Source: Cryptomeria japonica (lineage: Eukaryota > Streptophyta > Pinopsida > Cupressales > Cupressaceae). Taken from it: 60,000 bases of DNA. The first letter of the stretch is position 1. Each line of letters starts with the position of its first letter. The notes under the pieces are model-generated. The model ran no database searches, was not told the origin of the DNA, and saw only the letters and a program-made list of their open reading frames with translations. Positions 1 to 11,834 of the stretch are shown in pieces. The stretch spans positions 37,516,640 through 37,576,639 of the forward strand of contig NC_081411.1 in assembly GCF_030272615.1 (NCBI RefSeq), read 5' to 3'. The translations under genes were made by a program, and so were the position numbers.

Positions 1-577
1 AACAAGATGGTTTAGGAAAAGATTAAGTACCATTTCATTCATATGCATGCTTGTGATATTCAGTGTTCAAGACGGCTTTAGAGACTCTTCAAGTTCCAAA
101 CATAATGCTTGAGCATCTTATGTTTAGTCTATTCTCATGCCACTTTGCTCCTACCAACTTATTTTGTATATTGTAAAGGTTCTATTTCAGCCATTCTTTA
201 TGTTGTGTTGTAAATCTTTTGATAGTGGCTATTTGAGTAGGTTTTAGACATATGTTGTAAATGTTTGTGTCAATATTGTAGTCATTTTGGCTTGATTTCT
301 TTTCTTTCATTTTATGTATTTTGGTTAGAAATGCTCATTATTTTATTATTAAATTTGTATCCAACTTTATTCTATAATTAAAAAAATTTAAATATATTTT
401 TATTAAAAAATATTTTACAGATTCATAAAAAGATGGGTGGATACTTGATCACAACATGAGAGTTGAAGCATAACCTAGAAATAAACAACATAGAAATAAA
501 CAACAAAATAGAGAATAGGAACACTCAAAAACTAAGGCAGTATGAGGCAGAGGAGGTAGAGGATCTCAATTATCTAG
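1..577. other. AT-rich sequence, no gene recognised
   Basis: No reading frame with a recognisable domain and no repeat structure was seen on either strand. The stretch is the left flank of the LTR element that starts at 583. Confidence 0.5.
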
Positions 578-582
578 CTTTC

Positions 583-775
583 TGTTGGCGTAAACCTCAG
601 TTTATTACATTATATAATATGGTTTGGTTAACTATATGAATCTATTTTTCTACCGTTCCATACGATGTTTGTCTGTCGTTCCTCAACGGTGATATAACTG
701 CTTTATGTTTTGTATATATTTTCCTTAGCCAATAATACTTATTATTGCACTGTCTTCATCTCGTATGCTTCTTTA
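583..775 (+). repeat. 5' LTR of the 2.3-kb element
   Basis: It starts TGTTGG and ends CTTTA, two bases before the primer site. The terminal dinucleotide is TA rather than the canonical CA, and the 3' copy ends the same way. Confidence 0.8.
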
Positions 776-777
776 TT

Positions 778-789
778 TGGTATCAAAGC
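778..789 (+). other. primer binding site (initiator Met tRNA type)
   Basis: TGGTATCAAAGC starts two bases after the LTR end. The established plant consensus is TGGTATCAGAGC. Confidence 0.8.
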
Positions 790-2670
790 TGACGGACAAT
801 CTCTAAGGTGCCTTGAATACAATGAATTGAACTTCTTTATTAGAGGCAATGTAATTCTAGATACAGTAGTAGATGATGAAGACCTCTGGCATAGTGTAAA
901 GATGTGAAGCAACTAAAGAGATGGAATTTTCTTGATTACCTCTACGTGTTGCATTGTATGGAATCGCTTTAATTGCACAAGATGAAGTGAGGATAGCGAG
1001 TTATAATTCACGGTTGTTGTGAGACTATACAAAGAACTGACAGTAAGCTTCTCGTGTGTTGTTAATGGCATAAAGTGGATTGTTAAGTTTCATTTTATGA
1101 TTTCATGAGCTGTATGAAAGTTTGTATATGTTGTGTCTAAAACGTATAGTTGAATGAGGGTTGTTATGTGTTTTATCATGTGGAGTATTCAATGTGTGAA
1201 GATGTTGAAGGCATTAGAATTTGTAGAAGAGAAGTACCATACATCTTCCTGTACAACGATGGAAGTTTGGATGGTGCCCAAGTAGATAAGAGGCCTTTAC
1301 CTTGCCAATTTCACTGAAGATGATGCCATTTTCTAATCGTGGTCTGCCCTACAAAGACAAGTATGAATGATCAAGTGTCTATGCTATGCAAGAAGGTAGT
1401 GAATGACAAATATTTGATGTCTGAATATTTTTTTGGTGACTAGGCTACAAGAACATACACAACTATGAAATAGTTTGAAGAACACGTAGATTTTGTGAAG
1501 TCGTAAAGGGCCAATAAAACAAGACTGAACATGATCACCAAAATATTGTAGAATGGTAAATAAACCCACTTGAACTTATAAAGGAGCAGAATAATTATAT
1601 TTATTTGTTATACATTAGGAAAGATAAGTTGATAGTGTTGGAGGTTTGATTATTTTAGTTCATTTTCTTGTTTATTGGAACTTTAATTTTGATGTCTGTA
1701 CTAAAATATTATTATTATATCAAGAAGGGAATTGAGTTTTGATATGAAGCACAAGGGAGTTAGCGACAAGTTTAGGTCATTCTTCTTGGTATAAATAACG
1801 AAATAAGTCTATTGAACAAAACGATTGGTTATAAGAGGTTCTAATATTGACATTAAGAGATGAAGGGTATAGAGTTGCATTAATACAAATACATGATACC
1901 CTGGAAAGATTGACTACTCCAATTGCATCTTTAATAATGGGCTATTTATGCAATCTATCAAGATATATTCTAGCACTGGAATGCAAGGAAAAGTGTTATA
2001 TGATTCCCATGTTTGGGCTTATTTATGGAGTGATTAATCTAGAGTCTATTGTACCTATTACACCTTTATCAAAGATTGCAATACTTCCTCTGGTGCTATC
2101 TTTGGTGGTTAAAGTGTAATCGATTTGGAGGCTAGCAACATCGAAGGATGGAGGAATTTTCATCATCTCAAGTTAGCTTCTCAATTTGAGATTATGCGTA
2201 TCTTGACAAGCATATTTAATTTTATTATTTCTTTCTTTTAATTTTCCTTTTGACGCTGGTAGACTTGAAGAATATAGGTGTTGTGAAGGTTATATTTTGA
2301 AGATAGGTTTGAGATTTGGTGTTGACCTCAATATCGATTTTTTTTAGTGATATTAAGAGTATGTAATCAATAATTACACTCTTTCATGGTCATTAGACAA
2401 TGATAGAGATATGTCATATCTCTTAGGGATCATTGATGAATGATTTAAGACTTTGTGATTCGAGAGTTTGGGACTTAGAGCTTCAAAACACAACTCAAAG
2501 ATACACCTTTCTGAGAGTCAAGAGACAACTTGACGGAGCTCCACTTGGTTAAGGATTTTCTTCTTCAAGAGAAGATCTTCAAAAAATATGTATTCATTTT
2601 ATGTAATTAGCAAGTTTTGTTGTGTAATCCCTAAGGGTGTCCCTAAGGCAACTTTTAGGAACAATGTAAT

Positions 2671-2681
2671 AAGGGGGAGAA
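2671..2681 (+). other. polypurine tract
   Basis: AAGGGGGAGAA lies directly before the TG of the 3' LTR. It is the expected primer site for plus-strand DNA synthesis. Confidence 0.8.
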
Positions 2682-2883
2682 TGTTGGCGTAAACCCCACT
2701 ATATTAGATTATATAATATATTTTGGTTAACAGTATGTGAATCTCTTTGCCTTTTTCTATCATTCCATAATGGTATTTGTCTGGCATTCCTTAATGGTGA
2801 TATAGCTATTGTATGTTTTGTATATATTTTTCTCAATCGATAATACTTAATATTGTATTGTCTTCATCTCTTATGATTCTTTA
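2682..2883 (+). repeat. 3' LTR of the 2.3-kb element
   Basis: This is a direct repeat of 583-775, about nine bases longer owing to small indels, and is followed by the CTTTC target duplication. Confidence 0.8.
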
Positions 2884-2888
2884 CTTTC

Positions 2889-3205
2889 CCCATATAGTAA
2901 TGGGTCCAAAGTGATGTCAAGAACATCCCAATTGTTAGCTTTATCAAAATCTAATCATTTTCTAGCTAGCCATCTTTTTTCATGGCTAAGTCGGTCATTG
3001 CACTCTCATCCTACTCTTTGTTTACATCACAGTAGAAAAATGTCACCAATTGAGGAAGTTATTTTTCAACTTTTATACCAGCATCGTCCACAACATCTAC
3101 AATTATGACTTGTACCCCATGTTTTGCACCTAACAATGACTTCTCCAATGCCTTTTAACCCACCTGTGACCATTGCAACTTTTTCTTGTAGCCTTCATTT
3201 TAAAC
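2889..3205 (-). pseudogene. short-chain dehydrogenase/reductase relic
   Basis: Reading the minus strand from about 3205 gives RLQEKVAMVTGGLKGIGE, the N-terminal Rossmann-fold motif TGGxxGIG that binds NAD(P) in classical short-chain dehydrogenases. After one frameshift it continues KHGVQVIIVDVVDDAG, the second beta strand with the Asp that usually favours NAD, then a further strand ending FFYCDV. The fragment has several stops and a frameshift and fades out near the 2.3-kb LTR element, before any YxxxK catalytic motif. It covers roughly the first 100 residues of a family usually 250-300 residues long. An AG acceptor-like site upstream (near 3220) suggests the original gene had an intron there. 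The closest known plant relatives would be secoisolariciresinol- or tropinone-type dehydrogenases, but the subfamily cannot be fixed from this piece. It is not functional. Confidence 0.75.
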
Positions 3206-3648
3206 AAACTTATGTTAACATTTTTCCTACAAAAATAATTTTATGATTCCCAAACAAGAAAGAGTATTTTTTTAAACTGTAAGTAAGAGATTTATTTCAC
3301 ATCATCATTTATTGGTTTATAATATGCACAAATATTTAAATATAATGATACTAGTAATTCTATAAAATTTAAAATAGTATAGATTTGCATAGAAAACTAT
3401 TGAAGTATAGAAAAAATAAGACAATGAACTTTATTCAAACATCAAGGTGTATATTTGATTATATTTTTTAATTAGTTGAAATAAAAAATATATATTTTGA
3501 ATTTTAGTTACTTAATAAATATAGTAAAATGTGAATTATGATTTCTAAATAGATAGTAAGTACACAAGCAAGTTTTCATTATGCATGTCTATTCTAAATG
3601 ACAATAATTCAAAGGAATAAAAAGATAAAGAAGTAAAATGAAATCGAA
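3206..3648. other. AT-rich spacer, no gene seen
   Basis: There is no recognisable coding motif. It is the left flank of the 6.5-kb LTR element. Confidence 0.5.
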
Positions 3649-3653
3649 GTAAG

Positions 3654-4404
3654 TGTTGGCATTCTACACTCTTATGAGAATGGTTGATGTTGTCATTGAT
3701 GGCAACCAACTGGCAACCATTTGGCAACCAACCGGCACCGACAGGGACTTCACCGGCATCAGCAACAATGCATATTGGCACTTAGGCCGACATTAAATAA
3801 ACTTTTATTTATTGCATTTTAATGTAAATATCTTTTGTAAGCCCACATGGTACATTGTAATAGACTCATATATGTATGTAATCTTATATGGCATATGATA
3901 GATAGAGAGGAATGAGATATGATGTATAATATTGTATAAGGTGATATAGTTGGCAGCAAAGGTTTTGGTTATTGACTGATCTTAAACCGGTACTAAACCT
4001 ATCATGATAGATGTTGTTTTGAAGTAGTACATTGTATTAGATTTTGATAATCCATTTTGTAGTCAGTGTGACTCTTTATTGAGTAGTGAGCTCTAGGTTG
4101 TTGGCCTCCCTACATGTGCAAGACCCTATTGTAAGTAGTATTTATTCATTGGCCAGTGAGTAAATATTGTGGGTCACAAATCCCACTGAGGTTTTTCCCA
4201 CATCGGGTTTCCTTGTTAAATATCTTGTGCTATGGTGTGTTTTCTATGGTGTCTCTATTATTTCTATTTATTACAATAATTCTTATTTATCGGTACACTA
4301 TTTTAAGTTGCAAAGTTTCAAATAAGTTAAATTATTTTGTAAATCGATTAGACATTGATTCACCCCCCCTCTTTGTGTCTTTGGGACTGTCATTAAATCT
4401 AACA
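3654..4404 (+). repeat. 5' LTR of the 6.5-kb element
   Basis: It is a direct repeat of 9431-10168, starts TGTTGGC and ends AACA. Degenerate GGCAACCAACTGGCAACC and ACCGGCA repeats are visible in its first 120 bp. Confidence 0.85.
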
Positions 4405-4406
4405 AT

Positions 4407-4418
4407 TGGTATCAAAGC
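4407..4418 (+). other. primer binding site (initiator Met tRNA type)
   Basis: TGGTATCAAAGC lies two bases after the 5' LTR and is identical to the primer site of the 2.3-kb element at 778-789. Confidence 0.85.
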
Positions 4419-4440
4419 TTGGTCCTCTATTTTCAAAAGC

Positions 4441-5490
4441 CTAACGGCTTGAGGAAGACTCAAACACTGGTACAGATGGAGAACTTGAGAAAATAGTTGG
4501 AAGGAGCTCTTGAAGATTATGATGCAAAAAAAATTGAAGAATATGAAACTTGAAGATGATCTGAGGACTGTACATACATTCATTAAAGGACTTCAGGAGA
4601 ACTTTTCTATAGCACAAAATAAAAGATAAGAACTTCATGAGAAGATGCAGAATGATGATATTAAAAAAGAAACTCTTAGAGACATTACAAACAAGTTGAG
4701 ATAAGAAAACAATAATATGAAAAATGAAATGCAAGATATGACTATGATGCTATGTAAAGATATTCAAGACAGGAAGAAGAATTAAGAAGACTTGACTAGG
4801 AGATTTGATGATGCTGGAAATGAAAATATGAGACTTAGTCATGAAAATGATATGTTAAAGACATATCTAATTCACATGCAACATGATAAAACTAAGCTTA
4901 TGAGACAAGTTGGAATTCTAGAAAATGAGTTGATAACTGCAAATGAGAACAAAGACAAATTCAATAAAAGTTCAGAAAAACTTGATGACATGCTGAAAAG
5001 TTAGAAGCCTAATGGAGATACAAATGGACTTGGATTTGAAGTTGGAGAAAGTTCCAACATTGCAAATAATCAAGATCAGAACAAACCAGTAAGACAACCT
5101 AATGCTTACAAATTTAATGGGAAATATTTTAATTGCAATAAGTTTGGTCATAAATCAAATCAGTGTAGATCTAGGAATTATCAGAATGATCCACCCACCG
5201 GTCAATGTTCCAAATGCAACAAAGTTGGTCATAATTCAGAAAATTACAGAATGAATGTGAAATGCTATGTTTGTGGAAGATTTGGGCACTTATCTAATCA
5301 ATGTAGATCACAAACTGGTCAAGGATATGGAAAGGCTATTCAGAGGAATAATGTAACTTGTTATGCATGTAACAAGATTGAATATATTGCAAAATTCTAT
5401 AGAAGCAAGAATGCATTGGCAAACAATATGAGATCTAGCTTGAAGGGAAAAGAGAAGGTAGAAGAAGTAAGGCAAGAATTTTCTAAATAG
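4441..5490 (+). pseudogene. gag relic with coiled coil and four zinc knuckles
   Basis: The frame is interrupted by stops but stays readable. The first part (to about 5004) is rich in Lys, Glu, Asn and Leu with heptad-like spacing, a probable coiled coil. Four CCHC nucleocapsid knuckles follow. Only the third is intact (CYVCGRFGHLSNQC, about 5263-5307). The first (about 5128-5166) has Tyr for its first Cys, the second (about 5206-5247) has Tyr for its last Cys, and the fourth (about 5359-5400) has Tyr for both His and the last Cys. Each loss is a Cys-to-Tyr or His-to-Tyr change, which a single G-to-A or C-to-T transition explains. CCHC knuckles in Gag bind the element RNA during particle assembly. 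Four knuckles is more than the one or two usual in plant LTR elements. Confidence 0.7.
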
Positions 5491-5739
5491 TGGATTAAGA
5501 AAAGAGATCAGAGAGTTGGTGAAATGATCTCTACACCGGTAGAACAGAGTTACTCTCCACAGATAGGAGATTCTTCATCTAACTGAGGAATAATCCCTTG
5601 GGGGCATGTCAGCGAATTGAAAAGCATGCAATCTACCCTCGGTTGATGGTGAGAAGATACATTTCTTCTTTACCGGCAGGTGTGTTAAGTTCTCACTTAA
5701 CCGATGAGCATTTAACGATGTTTTAAAGAACTTTTTGGC

Positions 5740-5747
5740 TATAAAAA
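5740..5747 (+). promoter_or_regulatory. candidate internal TATA box upstream of the second frame
   Basis: TATAAAAA sits 146 bp upstream of the ATG at 5886, in a stretch without a reading frame between gag and the second frame. A start about 30 bp downstream would leave a leader of about 110 nt. This suggests the second frame could have had its own transcript. It rests only on motif and spacing. Confidence 0.4.
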
Positions 5748-5885
5748 ACTGGGAAACCGTCATTTCAAACTCACTGAGCATTCAAAATTTCTGTGAGCAT
5801 GAAATCAAGCAAAGGCATTCAAGGCGAATCCGAGAAGTGTTTTTCAAGCATTCAACAAACATCTAGATAAGAGGTATTTTTCATA

Positions 5886-8800
5886 ATGGCTGCTTCATCT
5901 TCTATTCCTAAATTTATTTTGAACCCTACCATTGCGAAGAATGTGAAATGCCCTAGGCCCATATTCAAAATAATTCCTAAGATTGCAAAGAAAAACAACT
6001 TTGTAGGAGATTTTTCAAAAATACTTAAGGGTGTAGCATTTGCAGAAGACCCTAGGATTTACATACTTTACAATATAGAAGACCTAGGATCTGAGGAGTT
6101 AATGAAAATGTTTAATAAGGTCATTTGTGATGAACATGGAATTGTTAAACCCGAACATAAGATTGTGGAAACTTTAGGTTTTGTGGAGATACTGAATATC
6201 CCTCAATTTCCAGAGGAAGTGGTAAGGATTGTATTGAGTAGAGCACATGAAGAATTCTTATGGTTGGATTTTGTTTGTAAGATAACCTGACAAGCAATTA
6301 GGGCAGTTACTGGTTTACCCTCAACTGGTAGTAGACCTGATAAGACAAAGAAGATTCCCAACAAAATGGTGACAAGCCTAATTGGAGCAACATCTGATAA
6401 TAGATCACTTAGAGTAAATGACATTAAGGATATTAATGTGAGATATGTAAGTATGGTTCTTGGATACAAAGCCACACATGCTAACAGACTCAATTCTATT
6501 TCCAGTCTTTGTATTTATAGTGCTTATGAAATGATAAACAAAAATGCTAAGATAGATGTGTATGAATGGTTAAAAGATGAGCTTATTGGCAGCCTGAAAA
6601 AGATTAAGGGAGACAAGAAATGTACTTTCCGCTTTGGAAACCTTTTGGTATGTTTGATGTTAATTTCACCAAAGAGATCCCTTGTACAGGACACAAAGAC
6701 TTTGGTTATGATATATTGGTAGGAAAACAACTATAGGAATCTTTTACCAAGATGGGAACTGATAGAGATAATAACATAACAGATTACTTTAAAACTTTAT
6801 AATCTAAGATGAGAGCTAGGGAAAGGATTCCCCAGAGCATAATTGAGAAATATGACAAGCAAATCTATTTTGTCATTAAAAGAGATGAAACCTAGATGGA
6901 AGCAGTAAGCCCTAGAACTATTTGGGTTATTGACATGGGTTATGAGGTTGATCTACATGTTCTGGAAACGTATGAAAAAGCACTACTTGAAGCACCAAGA
7001 GAACCATCTGAGGAAATATTTGGAAGTACTGAAAGCATAGCTAGTAAAGTATCAATGGAGAAAAATAAGAAGAAAAGAAAAATTCATTAGGGATGCATCC
7101 AAGAAAGCACAAGAAATCAAAGATAATGTAATGAACCTCAGTGGCTTATTGGCTAGTGAGCTTGAAGGACTTCAATAAGAGGCACATATTTCACCAGTTG
7201 ACACATCTTCTGACAGTGATAGTGGGAAGGCTACTGAGTTGAAAAGAGTGGAAAGGAAAAGGAAAGCCTCACCGGTACCTTCTCCTACCCCGAAGAAAAC
7301 AAGAACAATAAGGAAGAAACAACAGGCGGTTAGAAAGAAGAAGCTTACTCCAAAGAAAAACCTGACACCAGTTACCCCTTCACTGAATGATCTACTTAAT
7401 GAGGTTACACATGAGGAAAATCTATCAAATGTGAACAAGTTATATCATTCTTTCAATAACACTGATAGGGAAACTATTGAAGAAAGCATTATCTCACACT
7501 TGGATATATACAAGAAAGTTTTGATTGAAGTTATTGATGAGCTACCGAATGATCTCTACATGAGACTAGAAGCTAAAAGGCTACCTGTGATGGAATTGGA
7601 TAAGAAATTGAAAGTTGAAGCACTCTTGGTTGTTCACCTAGTTAACTCTAAGGAAGAAATTGATGAACTATTTCTGAGGCTAACCAATCAGTATTTGCTA
7701 GTGGACACCAGCAAGTGAGGCTAATGGCTGGAAGGGTGAAGGAAATTGTAGATGAAACATCGGATAAATGGGATATATTATTTGTTGAGAAAGAAAAACA
7801 AGAGGAAAAGAGAAGACCTAAAAATACATTCAAAGTGTATTAGAAAGACAAGGACAAGAGTAAAGGAAAAATTGGTGGAGTTCCAAACATTAAAATTACT
7901 GACAATCTTCCATCGCCACCTTTGGATACTGCACCGGTACACTCTGAAGATCCACCGGTTATTAACATTGAAGTAATAAGACATGATGATAGTAATCCTG
8001 AGTCAGACATACTTTTTACAATGAATGTGGATACTCAAGAAGTAAACATTGTTATGGACAAGGATAACTCAGAGGTTAAGGTAGACGATATTGATAATAG
8101 CAACATAGCAGAGAAATCGGTACAAACTGTTGAAACTGAGACATCAACCTAAATAGAGCAACCGATAGAGACTGTCAAACCTACTGAAGATAAAGGTACT
8201 AGCATAGGGCCACTAGAGATAGAGAAATCGATAGAGAAACAAAGTGAGGCTGAGGTGCACATAGAGACAGAGAAACTGAAAATCTTAGAAACATTGAAAT
8301 AGTTTGAGAAACCTTTAAAGGTTGAGATGAAAACACAGACAGATCCACCAGAAGAAAATGTAAGAAAAATGGACACATATGATGGAAGCAAAGAAGTAAT
8401 AAAAATGATTGGTCAGACATCCGACACATCTACAAGTGAATTCAGACCTACCAATGTTAGAAAGGTACTTTTGCATTCAATTAAGAAGATAACGGATTGC
8501 AATGCATTGGCTTTTAAGGCAATTGACAACACATTACCTATTTTTAAGTTGATTGTACCAAACTGTAAAATAGATCACATTACTAATTCTTTGAGTAAAT
8601 TGGACACGTTGTCCAAATTTATTGTTGATAATATAATAACTAGTGATAAGGTGAATGAGGACACAATTAATGAGAGAGTTGAAAAAGAGAAAAACACATT
8701 CTTTGAAGACACTATAAATAAATGTACCGATCATGCAAATACATTATTATCGGTACTTAACTCTACAATTTTGGAATACAAGGAGCTATATAGGGAAACA

Positions 8801-9228
8801 TGCAAACCTCACCTTTTGACATAAGACATAGATGAGGAGATCAGAAAACATAGAAAGAAATTGATGACAGTGTAGATAATATAATTGGTTCATCCAGACA
8901 TATATCAGTTTTTGAGTAGGAAATGGCATTTTTTAAGGAGAAGTTAGAGAAACTTGAGAAAGAGAAGGCAAGGATAAGGTCAAATGCTCGGGAACTTAAA
9001 AATAAACTTGGTCCTAAGTTGGACAATCTTATCACTCAGAGAATTGAAATATCTAAGGCATTAGTTCAAGGGGAGCAATCACCGGAACAACACATGCATT
9101 ATCTCACCGACATGATCCAACGAACTGAGGCAAGTTTGAATGATAGCAAAAGGTTTATGCAGTATCTAAATTTAGTTTTGGCAGATATTTTTCAGATTTT
9201 AACCAACCAGTTACAGACTTTGAGGTGA
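5886..9228 (+). pseudogene. long second frame of unknown function in the 6.5-kb element
   Basis: A frame of about 1,100 codons starts at the ATG at 5886 (MAASSSIPKF) and can be followed to 9228 through at least three frameshifts (near 6655, 7100 and in 7720-7920) and several stops, most of them readable as changed Gln or Arg codons. In order it shows an N-terminal globular-looking part (about residues 1-270) containing AVTGLPSTG and then an alpha-rich segment, a very basic stretch with KKTRTIRKKQQAVRKKK (near 7290-7340, a possible nuclear localisation signal), an acidic Ser/Thr/Glu-rich middle, and a C-terminal coiled coil (8923-9228). I see no protease, integrase, reverse transcriptase or RNase H motif. 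The N-terminal part might be related to plant transposon-associated mobile domains, but I cannot confirm that. The polypurine tract follows about 190 bp after its end. Confidence 0.6.
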
Positions 9229-9418
9229 AATTTTTGCACCCGTTTGATTATTTTTGACAACCTTTGTCATTGATGTCAAAGGGGGAGTGGTGGAGAGAAA
9301 AATTCTTGAATAGAGGAGATCACTTGCTTAGGGGGAGCACATCTTTTCGAAATCTTTTTGGACTTTAGTTTCTGGAAACATTTTTTGGATTTTTCTCATG
9401 AGTGTTGCCATCAATGCC

Positions 9419-9430
9419 AAAGGGGGAGAT
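9419..9430 (+). other. polypurine tract of the 6.5-kb element
   Basis: AAAGGGGGAGAT lies directly before the 3' LTR. Two further GGGGGAG runs occur upstream (near 9280 and 9335), as in many plant copia-type 3' ends. Confidence 0.8.
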
Positions 9431-10168
9431 TGTTGGAATTGTACACTCATATGAGAATAGTTGATGTTGTCATTGATGGAAACCAACTGGCAACCATCTA
9501 ACAACCAAATGGCACCGACAGGCACTTCACTGACATCGGCAACAATGCATACCGGCACTTGGACCGACATGGAATAAACTTTTGTTTATTGTATTTTAAT
9601 GTAAATATCTATTGTAAGCCAACATGGTACATTGTAATAGACTCATATATGTATGAGATCTTATATGGCATATGCTAGATAGAGAAGAGTGACATATGAT
9701 GTATAATTTTGTATAAGGTGATATAGTTGGCAACGAAGGTTTTAGTTATTGATTGAGCTTAAACTGGTACTGAACCTGACATGCAAGATATTGTTTTGAA
9801 GCAGTACATTATATTGGATTTTTATAATCAATATTATAGTCAGTGTGACTCTTTATTAAGCAGTGAGCTCTAGGTTGTTGGCCTCCCTGCATGTGCAGGC
9901 CCCTATTGTAAGTAGTATTTATTCATTGGCCAGTGAGTAAATATTGTGGGTCACAAATCCCATCAAGGTTTTTCCCACACCGGGTTTCCTCATTAAATAT
10001 CTTGTGTTATGGTGTCTCTATTATTTTTGTTTATTACAATAATTCGTATTTATCGACACATTGTTTTAAGTTGCAAAGTTTCAAATAAGTTAAATTATTT
10101 TGTAAACTGGTTAGACACTGATTCACCCCCTCCTCTCAGTGTCTTTGGGACTGTCATTAAATCTAACA
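9431..10168 (+). repeat. 3' LTR of the 6.5-kb element
   Basis: It is a direct repeat of 3654-4404 with scattered substitutions and ends AACA before CTAAG. Confidence 0.85.
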
Positions 10169-10634
10169 CTAAGTTATTATTGATTCAAGTAAAATTTACC
10201 AAACTATAAGAGAATCTTGAGTGAAATCAACTAAACAAGAAGAAGAGACATAAGAACTTTTCAAAGCGGAAAAGAAAAGAAAAAAGCCTTGTGTATTATT
10301 ATTGAAGGAAAATCCTAGAGAGAGGGGGAGAGCACAAGAATCTCATTAAAATATTATCATGAATTGAGGAATGAGAAGAGAAGCTTCTCTTAAATAGAGA
10401 TGAGGAGTGGAGTTAAAAAGTAACTTCTATTTTTATGAATGCCACCATTCAGAATATGTGGGTGCAAAGTGTCAACATCCTCTTGAGGAAATATAATATT
10501 CAACATATTTGGACTAAATAAAATTTGTGAGATCTCAAATAAGACAAATAACTTGCGTGGAAACCATAGGAATATTCTTACAATTAAAAAATAAAAGGAA
10601 AGTAACTTTTCCATGTAAATATTAATTCCTAACA
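10169..10634 (-). repeat. probable 3' LTR of a minus-strand Ty1/copia element
   Basis: On the minus strand, a purine-rich tract ending AGGAAGGG is followed at 10634 by TGTTAGGAATTAATATT, the expected start of an LTR directly downstream of copia pol. The far end runs to CAATAATAACTTAG at the junction with the 6.5-kb element, so its true end is unclear. No second LTR copy is in the window. Confidence 0.55.
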
Positions 10635-10689
10635 CCCTTCCTAAAGCTTTACTTGGGGGGTTTACATCAAACCCTTCAATGGGTTGCAA

Positions 10690-11809
10690 ACCAAGATTTT
10701 TACAAAGAAAATGGAACTTTTCTTTACAAAGTGGCCTTTTTAGAATATTATCAATGACTTGATCTTCTCCCTTGCAATATATAAGTGAAACCTATTTGTC
10801 CTGAATTTGGTTTCTAATAAAGTGGTGTTGGAGAGAAATATGTTTGGTCCTTGCATGGAAGATATGATTCTGGCACTTTCATTCTCACAATACAAAGGTG
10901 TTGGATCTTTTTGAGGTAGCCTAAAATATCTAAGAAATATTCTAAACCATAAGGCTTCTTTACAGACATTATTGCATCCTTTATATTCAACTTTTGTGGA
11001 CCCAAGAGAGGCAACCTATTATTTTTTTTACTATTGCAAAAAAGGACACTTAAACCAACAAAGAAATAATATTCACAAGTACATCTATCATTATTGGTAT
11101 CTCCTCCTAGATCCGAATTAGTACATCCTTCTAAAATAAAATCATATTTTACATCATAAAATAAACCAACATTAATATTTTCTTTAATATATCTCACAAA
11201 TATTGTTGCAACTTTTGAGTTTATTGAGGTTTATATATAAATCTAAAAATTGAAATGACACTATAACCAATATCTTGTTTAGTAAGAGTTAAATAAATTA
11301 AACTTCCAACTGCTTGTCTATATAAAATAACATCAATAGAATGGACTTTGCATATCAAGTGTTAACTTTGTGCCAAATTCACATGGAGTAGAAACATGAT
11401 TAACATCATTCATTTTCAACTTATCTAGAAGATCTTAAGAATATTTCCTTTGAGATAGAAAATACCATTTATTGTTTTCCATGTTTTCATTCTCAAAATA
11501 TAATGTAAATATTATAAATCAGTTATTTGAAATTTTTGATTGAGTTGAAAATTAATTTCAGAAATCAAATTATTAGAACTTAAAGTTAGAATTAAATCAT
11601 CTACATATAAAGTAATAATCACACTGCCATCTTCATTATGCTTATATGAATTTGGATAATTTTTGCTTCTACTAAAACCTTGGCAAGGAAAGAAAGTATT
11701 TATCTTAGAATACCATTCTCTAGGAGATTGTTTCAAACCATAAATAGATTTCTTTAACTTTCAAACTAAATGTTCATTACCTTCCTTAACAAAACTAGGA
11801 GGTTGAGAC
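10690..11809 (-). pseudogene. Ty1/copia pol relic: end of RT, RNase H, C-terminus
   Basis: On the minus strand, from high to low coordinates, I read IYGLKQSPREWYSKI, then ITLYVDDLIL (reverse transcriptase active-site YVDD, near 11600). After a decayed stretch comes GLFYDVKYDF with TNSDLGGDTNNDRCT (copia RNase H, normally Y.DSDWAGD..DR.ST). A tail follows that ends in the CKEKFHFLCKNLGL type of sequence found just before the copia 3' LTR. Frameshifts and stops make it inactive. The upstream part of the same RT lies at 29140-29354, displaced by the 17.3-kb Tat element. Confidence 0.85.
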
Positions 11810-11834
11810 TGTAGACACCCAAAATTGTCATGTT

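Larger units (their letters stand above)
583..2883 (+). mobile_element. 2.3-kb non-autonomous LTR retrotransposon with target-site duplication
   Basis: Two direct repeats of about 200 bp begin TGTTGGCGTAAAC (583 and 2682) and end TTCTTTA (775 and 2883). A primer site TGGTATCAAAGC, of the initiator-Met tRNA type usual in plants, follows the first after 2 nt. A polypurine tract precedes the second. The 5 bases CTTTC flank the element exactly (578-582 and 2884-2888). The 1.9-kb interior has no gag or pol motif I recognise and is broken by stops, so movement would have depended on proteins from another element. The LTRs differ at very roughly 15-17 % of positions by eye, so the insertion is old. 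The short LTRs resemble TRIM elements, but the interior is longer than in typical TRIMs. Confidence 0.85.
3654..10168 (+). mobile_element. 6.5-kb LTR element with gag and a non-pol second frame (LARD-like)
   Basis: LTRs of about 751 bp (3654-4404) and 738 bp (9431-10168) begin TGTTGG and end AACA. A Met-tRNA type primer site lies two bases inside the left LTR, and an AAAGGGGGAGAT polypurine tract precedes the right one. The flanking pentamers GTAAG (3649-3653) and CTAAG (10169-10173) differ at one base and are probably the target duplication. Instead of pol, the interior carries a zinc-knuckle gag frame and a frame of about 1,100 codons with no recognised enzyme motif. The LTRs differ at roughly 11 % over the first 440 bp by eye, so the insertion is old. 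Its right edge abuts the 3' LTR of a minus-strand copia element, so it landed in or next to that LTR. Confidence 0.85.
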
